64,000 nt of DNA, from NCBI RefSeq assembly GCF_001641635.1, contig NZ_LUUB01000096.1, forward strand, positions 68,152 through 132,151, read 5' to 3'. Positions 8,757-15,935 of the stretch are shown here, one piece after another. The notes under the pieces were generated by a model. That model was not told where the DNA came from. It saw nothing but the letters and a program-made list of their open reading frames with translations, and searched no databases. The stretch is from Bradyrhizobium centrolobii. GTDB taxonomy: Bacteria; Pseudomonadota; Alphaproteobacteria; Rhizobiales; Xanthobacteraceae. How positions within the stretch are numbered: the stretch's first letter is position 1; every line of letters starts with the position of its first letter. The position numbers were made by a program, and so were the translations under genes.

Positions 8757-9806
8757 TCAGTTCGCGGTCAGCACGACCTTGACGCTCTGCGAGCGGTCGA
8801 GCGCGAGCCTAAGCGCATCGGGCGCAGTCGACAGCGGCCGCTCGGCCGTGACCAGCGACAGCACATCGACGCTGCCGGCGGCGATCAGTTCCACCGCGGT
8901 CATGAATTCGAAGCCGAAGCGGAACGAGCCGCGCAGGTCGATCTCCTTGGCCATCACCGCATTCGCCGGCACCGGAATCTGGCCGCCCGGCAGATTGCCG
9001 ATCTGCACCACCGTGCCGCCGCGCCTGACGATCTGAATCGCGCTCGCAAGGCCTGCGGCCGTGCCCGAAACCTCGAAGGCGACGTCGTAGGCGCGTGCGG
9101 CCGCCTGCGCCTTCAGGCCGTCCTCGCCGCCTGCGACGTTCTCAACGTGGTCCGCGCCGAGCCGGCTCGCGAATGCGAGTGGCGCCGGTGCGATGTCGGC
9201 GACCGTGATGTCGGCGATGCCGGCGCGGCGTGCGGCGAGCATGGTCAAGAGCCCGATCGGGCCGGCACCGAAGATGATGCCACGCTTGCCTTCGATGTTG
9301 CCGGCGCGCGCGACCGCGTGCAGGCAGACCGCGAGCGGCTCGGCGAGCGCCGCGGCCTGATAGGAGACGTGATCGGGGATCTTCACGCACTGCGCCGGAA
9401 CGGCATCGAAATAATTGGCGAAGCCGCCCTGCATGTGCGGCGTCTTCGAGGCCGATCCCATGAAATAGATGTTCTCGCAGAGGTTCGGCCGGCTCTCGCG
9501 GCAGGCGACGCAATGGCCGCACCAGCGCGACGGATTGACGGCCACGCGGTCGCCGATCTTCAGGTTGGCCGCGGACCCTGCGATCTCCACCACCTCGCCG
9601 GAGATCTCGTGGCCCAGCACCAGGGGCGACTTCACGACGAAATCGCCGGTGCGGGCATGGCGGAAGTAGTGCATGTCCGAGCCGCAGATGCCGCCGGCGC
9701 CGAAGCGAATGCGCACCATGCCGTCGCTGAGCTTCTCGAGCGGATGCTCGATCATGCGCAGATCTTCGGGGCCGAACAGGGTTGCGGCGAGAGCTGTGGA
9801 GGTCAT
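8757..9806 (-). CDS. idnD: L-idonate 5-dehydrogenase (zinc alcohol dehydrogenase family)
   Basis: A 349-residue medium-chain dehydrogenase that interconverts L-idonate and 5-keto-D-gluconate. The catalytic zinc site is seen as GGICGSD (Cys41) and LGHE (His66, Glu67); the structural zinc cysteines are Cys96, 99, 102 and 110 in RWCGHCVACRESRPNLC; the NAD(P) site is GAGPIGLL. Overall it closely resembles E. coli IdnD, including the GSFRF segment. The ATG at 9806 overlaps the dctM-type stop (ATGA); the longer reading frame to 10625 is only the open frame opposite the permease. Linkage to uxuA suggests sugar-acid feeding. Confidence 0.88.
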   Translation of the reverse strand: MTSTALAATLFGPEDLRMIEHPLEKLSDGMVRIRFGAGGICGSDMHYFRHARTGDFVVKSPLVLGHEISGEVVEIAGSAANLKIGDRVAVNPSRWCGHCVACRESRPNLCENIYFMGSASKTPHMQGGFANYFDAVPAQCVKIPDHVSYQAAALAEPLAVCLHAVARAGNIEGKRGIIFGAGPIGLLTMLAARRAGIADITVADIAPAPLAFASRLGADHVENVAGGEDGLKAQAAARAYDVAFEVSGTAAGLASAIQIVRRGGTVVQIGNLPGGQIPVPANAVMAKEIDLRGSFRFGFEFMTAVELIAAGSVDVLSLVTAERPLSTAPDALRLALDRSQSVKVVLTAN

Positions 9807-11209
9807 TTGGAGAGTCCCATGTATTTTGGCAGCCAGAGGGTCAGTTCGGGGATGTAGGTGATCGCGATCAGCGCGAGCAGTAGCGGCACCAGCCAGGGCA
9901 GGATCGCGACCGTCGTGCGTTCGACCGAGAGTTTTGCGACCCGCGCCAGCACGAACAGCACCATGCCGAGCGGCGGATGCAACAGGCCGATCATCAGGTT
10001 CAGCGTCATGATCAGGCCGAAATGGATCGGATCGATGCCGAGCTTGAGCACGATCGGCAGCAGGATCGGCACCAGGATGGTGATCGCCGCCGTGGTGTCG
10101 ATGAAGCAGCCGACGAACAGGATCAGGATGTTGGCGAGCAGCAGGAACGCCCATTTGTTGTGGGTGACGCTGAGCATCCAGTCCGACAGCGTTTGCGCAG
10201 CCTGCGACACCGTCAGCAGCCAGGCGAAGATCGAGGCCGCCGTGACGATGAAGAGCACGGACGCGGTGGTTTCGATGGTGTCGAAGGTTGCTTTCGCCAC
10301 CGTCTTCAGCGTCATGGTGCGGTAGCGCACGAGGCCGAGGAACAGCGACCAGATCACGGCGGCGACCGCGGCTTCCGTCGGCGTGAACCAGCCGAGCGTC
10401 ATGCCGCCGATCAGGATCACCGGCGCCATCAGCGCCATCACCGCGGAGAAGTCGAAGTACCAGTCGATCGCGAGCAGCGCACCGAGCCCGATGACGACCG
10501 CCATGTTGGTCGACATCCCGGCGAGCGTCATCAGCCAGATCGCGAGCGGGAAACTGAGCACGATGACGATCTCGAGCCCGGCAGAGCCGAGTTGCGGCCA
10601 GGAGAACGGCGTATCGCTGCCCCATTTGTTCCTGTGCGCGAAGTAGGTGACGGTCGCCATCATGAGCAGCGTCATGACGACCCCCGGAATGACGCCTCCC
10701 AGGAACAGCGCGCCGATCGAGACGTTCGCCATCATGCCGTAGATCACGAAGGGCAACGACGGCGGGATGATCGGGCCGAGCGTCGCGGAAGCCGCAGTGA
10801 CGCCGACCGAGAACTCGGTGGAGTAGCCGTGGTCCTTCATCGCCTTGATCTCGATGGTGCCGAGGCCGGCTGCATCCGCAATGGCCGTGCCGGACATGCC
10901 GGAGAAGATCACCGAGCCGATGATGTTGACATGGCCGAGACCGCCGCGCATCCAGCCGACCAGCGCGACGGCGAATTTGTAGATGCGCCCGGTGACGCCG
11001 GCGATGTTCATGAGGTTGCCGGCCAAGATGAAGAAGGGCACGGCGAGCAGCGGAAAGCTCTCGACGCCGGCGATCATGCGCTGCGCCAGCGTGACATCCG
11101 GCGTCACGCCGCTGACCAGGATGTAGAGCAGCGACGACGCAGCCATGGCAATCGCCACGGGAACGCCGAGCAGCATCAGGATGAGAAAACCTCCAAGCAA
11201 CAGCAGCAT
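9803..11209 (-). CDS. TRAP transporter large permease subunit (DctM family)
   Basis: The sodium- or proton-driven transport subunit, about 468 residues with roughly twelve membrane helices. The start is the ATG at 11209 (MLLLLGGFLILMLLGVPVAI) behind a GGAAGGG; an upstream TTG or ATG would run into the small-subunit gene. The segments PFFILAGNLMN and GLGTIEIKAM are DctM landmarks. It lies four bases after the small permease gene and overlaps idnD by four, so the transporter and dehydrogenase are co-translated. By context it imports a hexuronate or hexonate rather than a C4-dicarboxylate. Confidence 0.92.
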   Translation of the reverse strand: MLLLLGGFLILMLLGVPVAIAMAASSLLYILVSGVTPDVTLAQRMIAGVESFPLLAVPFFILAGNLMNIAGVTGRIYKFAVALVGWMRGGLGHVNIIGSVIFSGMSGTAIADAAGLGTIEIKAMKDHGYSTEFSVGVTAASATLGPIIPPSLPFVIYGMMANVSIGALFLGGVIPGVVMTLLMMATVTYFAHRNKWGSDTPFSWPQLGSAGLEIVIVLSFPLAIWLMTLAGMSTNMAVVIGLGALLAIDWYFDFSAVMALMAPVILIGGMTLGWFTPTEAAVAAVIWSLFLGLVRYRTMTLKTVAKATFDTIETTASVLFIVTAASIFAWLLTVSQAAQTLSDWMLSVTHNKWAFLLLANILILFVGCFIDTTAAITILVPILLPIVLKLGIDPIHFGLIMTLNLMIGLLHPPLGMVLFVLARVAKLSVERTTVAILPWLVPLLLALIAITYIPELTLWLPKYMGLSK

Positions 11210-11213
11210 GAAA

Positions 11214-11792
11214 TTACCCTTCCGATCCGTCGTAGGCACCGGGACGTTCGAGGATCGAGTAGCCCTGTCGCCAGTTCTCCAGCGCCACCTGCACCGAGCG
11301 CGCGAACATCAGCGCGAAGCCGAGCAGCACGACGTAGTAGACGTAGTTCTTGGGAAAATTGATCGTCGTCATCGGCTCGTCGCCGATGATCTGGATGTAG
11401 ATCCAGACGAGGCGGATGGTGTAGCCGAAGAACGCGATCCGGATCAGGTCGATCACCGTCGACAGCCCGCGCGCGACCAGATGCGGCAGGTAGCGGTAGA
11501 CCAGATCGACCTGGATGTGCCGCGACAGCCGTACGCACATCGACGCGCCGATGAAGACCACGCCGATCAGGCAGTAGGTCGCGATCTCCTCGGTCCAGGC
11601 GTAGCTGTCGTTGAGGACGTAGCGGGTGAAGAACTGGAGGAAGACGGCGAGCGCCATCACCCAGAAGATCACCAGCGCCAGCCAGTCCTCGAAGGCATAG
11701 ATGCCGAGATCGACCTTCGGCGTCGCTTCCTCCTCGAAGGTATGGGCGATTTCGTCTGCGGTGATCTGCCGGTGTATTTCGGCGGTCGACAT
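11214..11792 (-). CDS. TRAP transporter small permease subunit (DctQ family)
   Basis: A four-helix membrane subunit of about 192 residues that partners the large permease. The ATG at 11792 is preceded by GGGGAG at seven bases; an in-frame TTG at 11807 lies inside that ribosome site and is unlikely. The motif FTRYVLNDSYAWTEEIATY, which ends the second helix, is the hallmark of the DctQ family. It follows the binding-protein gene after a spacer of about 115 bases that contains a palindromic repeat. Confidence 0.9.
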   Translation of the reverse strand: MSTAEIHRQITADEIAHTFEEEATPKVDLGIYAFEDWLALVIFWVMALAVFLQFFTRYVLNDSYAWTEEIATYCLIGVVFIGASMCVRLSRHIQVDLVYRYLPHLVARGLSTVIDLIRIAFFGYTIRLVWIYIQIIGDEPMTTINFPKNYVYYVVLLGFALMFARSVQVALENWRQGYSILERPGAYDGSEG

Positions 11793-11821
11793 GTGGTTAC
11801 TCCCCAAACTGGCCAGAACTC

Positions 11822-11904
11822 ACGTCGTTCCGGGATGGTGCGTCAGCACCAGACCCGGAACCTCGAGATTCCGGATTCTCGCTTCGCGAGCCCCGGAATG
11901 ACGT
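11822..11904. repeat. 83-bp palindromic REP-like element inside the TRAP operon
   Basis: The outer ends are near-perfect inverted repeats (ACGTCGTTCCGGG at 11822 against CCCCGGAATGACGT at 11891-11904), enclosing further self-complementary blocks (GGTGCGTCAGCACC; CCTCGAGATTCCGG). Elements with these ends are, from memory, common between Bradyrhizobium genes. Here it separates the binding-protein gene from the permease genes, where an RNA hairpin could protect or terminate part of the transcript. Confidence 0.75.
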
Positions 11905-11908
11905 ACGG

Positions 11909-12886
11909 TCACTTCACCTGCTGGATCCGCTCCCAGTCGGCCTTGCGATAGCCGAAGGTCTCGAACGGGACGTTCTTCAGAACGATGTCGCGGAACTCGT
12001 TCTTGTCGACCTCGGTCACGGTCAGGCCCTTCTCCTTGAAGAAGGCGACCAGCTTGGCTTCGTTCTGCTTGATCTCCTCGGTCGCCTTGGCGGCGGCCTC
12101 CTGGGCGACGTCGGTGAAGATCTTCTTGTCCTCGTCGCTGAGCTTCTTCCAGAGATTGCCCGAGACCACCGTGTTGAGGTGATCGACGATGTGGCCGGTC
12201 AGCACGATGTGCTTCTGCACCTCGTAGAACTTCTTGGCCTCGATCGTGGTCAGCGGGTTCTCCTGCGCCTCGACGGTGCCGTTCTGGAGCGCGAGATAGA
12301 CCTCAGCAAAGGCGATCGGCGCGGTGTTGGCGCCGCAGGCGCGCGGCATCGCGAGATAGGCCGGCACGTCGGGCACACGCATCTTGAGACCCTTGAGGTC
12401 GGCGCAGGTCTTGATCGGCTTGTTCGACGAGGTCTGGCGCACGCCGTAATAGGTCACCGCGATGATGTGATGGCCGCTCTTGTCCTCGTAACCCTTGGCG
12501 AGCTCCTTGAAGATGTCGCTCTTGGTGTAGGCGAGCAGATGATCGGCGTCACGGAAGGTGTAGGGGTAATAGGTCACGCCGATCGGCGGGAAGCTCTTCG
12601 CCGCGAAGCTCGAGCCGGAGATGATGATGTCGACCGAGCCGAGCGAGAGGCCCTGGTTGATGTCGGCTTCTTTTCCGAGTTGGGACGCCGGATAGACGTC
12701 GACCTGGTAGCGGCCATTGGTACGCTTGCCGATCTCCTGCGCGGCCCAGACGGAAGCGGTGTGGAACGGCTCCGAGGTCTCATAGACATGGGCCCATTTA
12801 AGTTTGGTCTGCGCCATGCCGGCATTGGTCGCGGCGAGCATTGCGGCGGCAGATACCGCCAGCACCGTCGTCATTTTCTTGAACAC
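11909..12886 (-). CDS. TRAP transporter periplasmic solute receptor (DctP family)
   Basis: The extracytoplasmic receptor of the TRAP system, about 325 residues. A signal peptide runs to about AGMAQTKLKWAHVYET. The family signature lies in the middle: LKGLKMRVPDVPAYL, carrying the arginine that pairs with the substrate carboxylate, and NGTVEAQENPLTTI. The GTG at 12886 has GGAGG eight bases upstream; an ATG at 12901 overlaps that site and is less likely. It is the first gene of the hexuronate transport operon. A uronate or aldonate ligand is inferred from the linked enzymes. Confidence 0.9.
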   Translation of the reverse strand: MFKKMTTVLAVSAAAMLAATNAGMAQTKLKWAHVYETSEPFHTASVWAAQEIGKRTNGRYQVDVYPASQLGKEADINQGLSLGSVDIIISGSSFAAKSFPPIGVTYYPYTFRDADHLLAYTKSDIFKELAKGYEDKSGHHIIAVTYYGVRQTSSNKPIKTCADLKGLKMRVPDVPAYLAMPRACGANTAPIAFAEVYLALQNGTVEAQENPLTTIEAKKFYEVQKHIVLTGHIVDHLNTVVSGNLWKKLSDEDKKIFTDVAQEAAAKATEEIKQNEAKLVAFFKEKGLTVTEVDKNEFRDIVLKNVPFETFGYRKADWERIQQVK

Positions 12887-12956
12887 TGATTTTTCCTCCA
12901 TCGCTCAAGTCTGTTTCTTGTTCGCCCGACCCGAAGCGGGTGCGGGCCGCCCAATC

Positions 12957-13772
12957 TCATCGCCGTCGCGTGCCGCTGCTCGCGGTTCGTTTTTTCGGCG
13001 GTCGTCCGGATTTCGACGGCTTTGCCGCCGATCGCGCCAGCCGGTTTCGACCAGCGGCCGATCCTGTCGCGATCTCCGCGCCGAAATTCTGCGCGAACCG
13101 CTCCTGCGAGCGGGCAAGATGATTGCGCATCGCCTCGCGCGCGGCCCCGGGATCACGCGCGGCAATGGCGTTGCGCACGGCGCGATGTTCGTCGAGCGCG
13201 GTGCGCCACGTGCCCGGGTTCTCGAAATAATGCGCAAGCTGTGCGAAATAGGGATTGAGACGCTGGTCGAACAGCTCACCGACCACGCGCACCAGAACCG
13301 CATTGCCGAGACTTCCGGCGATGGCGATATGGAAGGCGCGGTCGTGGATCATCGAGGCTTCGCCGGGGTGCTCGACATTCTCCATCGCGACCAGGGCGGC
13401 ATCGATGCGTGCGACGTCGTCCTTCGTCGCCACGCGCGCGGCCTGCTCGGCGATCGCACTCTCGAGGAATTCGCGAGCACGCAGCAGCTCGAACGGCCCC
13501 TCGATGACCGCGGCCGCCGGCACGGGTGCAGCAAGGCCCGCAGGTTCGATCACATAGATGCCTGAACCGACACGAATGCGGACTCGGCCCTCGACTTCGA
13601 GCGCGATCAGGGCTTCGCGCACCGTCGGCCGCGACACCTTGAGCTGCTCGGCGAGCTCGCGCTCGGTCGGCAAGCGGCTGCCGACCGCGTATTCACCGCT
13701 GTCGATCAGGCTTCGCAATTGATCGGCGACCTGGCGATAGAGCCGTCTCGCCTCCACAGCTTCCAGCGGCAC
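12957..13772 (-). CDS. GntR/FadR-type transcriptional regulator (probable uxuR)
   Basis: A 271-residue regulator with an N-terminal winged helix (about residues 8-75; GSRLPTERELAEQLKVSRPT, then VREALIALEVEGRV) and a helical FCD ligand-binding domain (about 95-220) with conserved histidine and aspartate positions for a metal-bound sugar acid. It lies between the TRAP operon and the divergent fructuronate reductase gene, and palindromes with the UxuR/ExuR consensus core occupy the spacer. The most likely role is repression of both directions, relieved by a hexuronate intermediate. The C-terminal 35 residues are basic and low in complexity. Confidence 0.85.
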   Translation of the reverse strand: MPLEAVEARRLYRQVADQLRSLIDSGEYAVGSRLPTERELAEQLKVSRPTVREALIALEVEGRVRIRVGSGIYVIEPAGLAAPVPAAAVIEGPFELLRAREFLESAIAEQAARVATKDDVARIDAALVAMENVEHPGEASMIHDRAFHIAIAGSLGNAVLVRVVGELFDQRLNPYFAQLAHYFENPGTWRTALDEHRAVRNAIAARDPGAAREAMRNHLARSQERFAQNFGAEIATGSAAGRNRLARSAAKPSKSGRPPKKRTASSGTRRR

Positions 13773-13821
13773 GCTGGCCTCCCGAAAGGGTCTCGCCGGA
13801 TGCTTCGCGTCCGGCGGCCCG

Positions 13822-13850
13822 CCAATTTTGGAAAATTGGTCTTACCAATT
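13822..13850. promoter_or_regulatory. overlapping UxuR-like operator palindromes
   Basis: Two perfect palindromes overlap: CCAATTTTGGAAAATTGG at 13822-13839 and AATTGGTCTTACCAATT at 13834-13850. The second matches the half-sites of the E. coli UxuR/ExuR consensus (AAATTGG...CCAATTT). They lie 50 bp from the regulator start and 66 bp from the reductase start, where a repressor could control both promoters. Confidence 0.75.
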
Positions 13851-13915
13851 GACCAGAGCATTGACCGAGGACGGGCGGCATGTCAAGCAGCGGCAAAGCA
13901 AAGGGGGAGACGACC

Positions 13916-15385
13916 ATGCGGCTGGGCCGCGCCAATTTCGACGGGCTGCCGCCCGGCATCCGCCGTCCGGCCTATGACCGCTCGCGCGTCACGCCCGGCA
14001 TCGTGCATCTTGGCTTAGGCGCCTTTCACCGTGCCCATCAGGCTGTCGTCATCGACGATTGTCTCGCCGCCGGCGCCGCTTCCTGGGGCATCATCGGCGC
14101 GAGCCTGCGCAGCCCGGATACGCGCGACGCTCTGGCTCCGCAGGATCATCTCTACACCGTCGCGGTGCGCGCGGCCGAGGGCACCGAGCATCGCATCATC
14201 GGCGCACTGCTCGATAGCGTCGTTGCGCGCGAGAACCCGGCGCGGCTGGTCGACAGGATGGCGGATCCCGCCATCCGCATCGTCTCGCTGACCGTCACCG
14301 AAAAGGGCTATTGCCACACGCCGCAGACCGGCGATCTCGACGAGCGGCACCCGGACGTCGTGCACGATCTGAACCATCCCGACACGCCGCGCTCGGCGCC
14401 CGGCTTCATCGTCGCCGCCCTTGCGCGGCGGCGGGCGCAGGGCCTCACACCCTTCACCGTGCTCTGCTGCGACAATCTCGCCGCCAACGGCCACACCGTT
14501 CAGCGGATCATGACGCAGTTCGCGGCGCTCCGCTCGAAGGATCTCGGCAAGTGGATCGCCGATGCGGTCGCCTTCCCCTCGACCATGGTCGACCGCATCG
14601 TGCCGGAGACGCTAGAGGCCGATCGTGACGCTGTCTCCTCCGCACTTGGCATGCGCGACGCATGGCCGGTGATGACCGAGCCGTTCACGCAATGGGTCGT
14701 CGAGGATCGCTTCTGCGCAGGCCGGCCCGATCTCGCTGCCGCAGGCGTCGAGCTCGTCACTGATGTCAGGCCGTTCGAGCTGATGAAGCTGCGGCTGCTC
14801 AATGCCAGCCATTCGGCACTCGCCTATCTCGGCTATCTCGCCGGCTATGAGACCATCGCCGACACCATGACCGATCCTCATTTCGCACGCCTTGCCGCGC
14901 GGGTGATGGAGGAGGCCGCGGTCACGCTGACGATGCCCGCCGGCACCGATCTTGCTGCCTACGGCGCCTCGCTGCTCAGGCGCTTCGCCAATCCGGCGTT
15001 GCATCATCGCACCTGGCAGATCGCGATGGACGGCTCGCAGAAGCTTCCGCAGCGGCTGCTCGGCGCGATGCAGGACCGTTTGGACAAGAACCTGCCGGTC
15101 GAGACGCATGCGCTCGCCGTCGCCGGCTGGATGCGCTACGTCACGGCGATCGACGAACAGGGCCGCGCGATCGACGTGCGCGATCCCCTGGCCGGCGAGC
15201 TTGCGGCGCTCGCGCGCGCGGCTGGGACGGTCGCCGAGCGGCTCGCGCCGGCGCTGCTCGGTGTCGGAAAAGTGTTCGGTCCCCTCGGAGACGATCCGCG
15301 CCTGCGCGAGGCCGTGACCTCCGCGCTCGGCCGCCTCTATGCGCAGGGCGCGCGGCGAGCGGTGGAGACACACCTCTCCACGTGA
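13916..15385 (+). CDS. uxuB: mannitol dehydrogenase family protein, probable D-mannonate oxidoreductase (fructuronate reductase)
   Basis: A 489-residue polyol dehydrogenase. The N-terminal NAD site is IVHLGLGAFHRAHQA; the central segment VVEDRFCAGRPDL and the helix MKLRLLNASHSALAYLGYLA carry the family lysine, asparagine and histidine catalytic residues. The ATG at 13916 has GGGGGAG six bases upstream; an ATG at 13880 lacks a ribosome site. Fructuronate reductase makes the mannonate used by UxuA, and the UxuR-like operator upstream supports this over a mannitol or arabinitol role. Confidence 0.85.
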   Translation: MRLGRANFDGLPPGIRRPAYDRSRVTPGIVHLGLGAFHRAHQAVVIDDCLAAGAASWGIIGASLRSPDTRDALAPQDHLYTVAVRAAEGTEHRIIGALLDSVVARENPARLVDRMADPAIRIVSLTVTEKGYCHTPQTGDLDERHPDVVHDLNHPDTPRSAPGFIVAALARRRAQGLTPFTVLCCDNLAANGHTVQRIMTQFAALRSKDLGKWIADAVAFPSTMVDRIVPETLEADRDAVSSALGMRDAWPVMTEPFTQWVVEDRFCAGRPDLAAAGVELVTDVRPFELMKLRLLNASHSALAYLGYLAGYETIADTMTDPHFARLAARVMEEAAVTLTMPAGTDLAAYGASLLRRFANPALHHRTWQIAMDGSQKLPQRLLGAMQDRLDKNLPVETHALAVAGWMRYVTAIDEQGRAIDVRDPLAGELAALARAAGTVAERLAPALLGVGKVFGPLGDDPRLREAVTSALGRLYAQGARRAVETHLST

Positions 15386-15482
15386 CGGCAATCCGAGCCG
15401 CGGCAATGTCGATGCTGCGGTGCGGTCAAAATCAACCGAAGTCGCGCTTGATTTTTCCGCGCCATTGGCTCACCCGAGAGGG

Positions 15483-15896
15483 ATGACGAAGGACAGCAAG
15501 GTCATCGCCGCCAACGCCGCCTTCTACGCCGCCTTCGCGACGGGCGACGTCGCGGGCATGGAGCGGATGTGGGCGGACGACGACACCATTTCGTGCATCC
15601 ATCCCGGCTGGCCGGCGATCGTCGGGCGGGCCACCGTGATCGGGAGCTGGCGCGACATCCTGCAAAATCCGGAGCGGCCGCAGATCGCCTGTGCCGAGCC
15701 GCAGGCGATCGTCGACGGCGACAGCGCGCGCGTGCTCTGCATCGAGATCGTCGACGGCACCGCGCTCGCTGCCGCCAACCATTTCAGGCGCGTCGGCGAT
15801 GGCTGGCGCCTCGTTCACCATCAGTCGAGCCCGATCGCGCAGATCGTCGAGCAGACCCACGAGGACCCGTCCGGCCCGCGCCGGCGTTTCCACTAA
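15483..15896 (+). CDS. NTF2-like/SnoaL-fold protein, DUF4440 type
   Basis: A small cytoplasmic protein of 137 residues with the cone-shaped NTF2 fold pattern: a helical start (AANAAFYAAFATGDVAGMER), then WADDDTISCIHPGWPAIVGR and a C-terminal sheet ending in WRLVHHQSSPI. Members have varied or unknown functions, some as small-molecule isomerases. The ATG at 15483 has GAGAGG just upstream; codons 5' of it lack protein-like character. It is tail to tail with the patatin gene and no partner is evident. Confidence 0.75.
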   Translation: MTKDSKVIAANAAFYAAFATGDVAGMERMWADDDTISCIHPGWPAIVGRATVIGSWRDILQNPERPQIACAEPQAIVDGDSARVLCIEIVDGTALAAANHFRRVGDGWRLVHHQSSPIAQIVEQTHEDPSGPRRRFH

Positions 15897-15935
15897 AAGC
15901 GCGACAGATGAACCGCGCTCGATGCGCGAGGCGTT

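Noticed and set aside
9807..10625. Upstream extension of the idonate dehydrogenase frame (would give 622 residues).
   Set aside because: The sequence before 9806 is the out-of-frame reading of the TRAP large permease: Arg/Asp/His-rich and without homology. The ATG at 9806 forms an ATGA overlap and matches IdnD.
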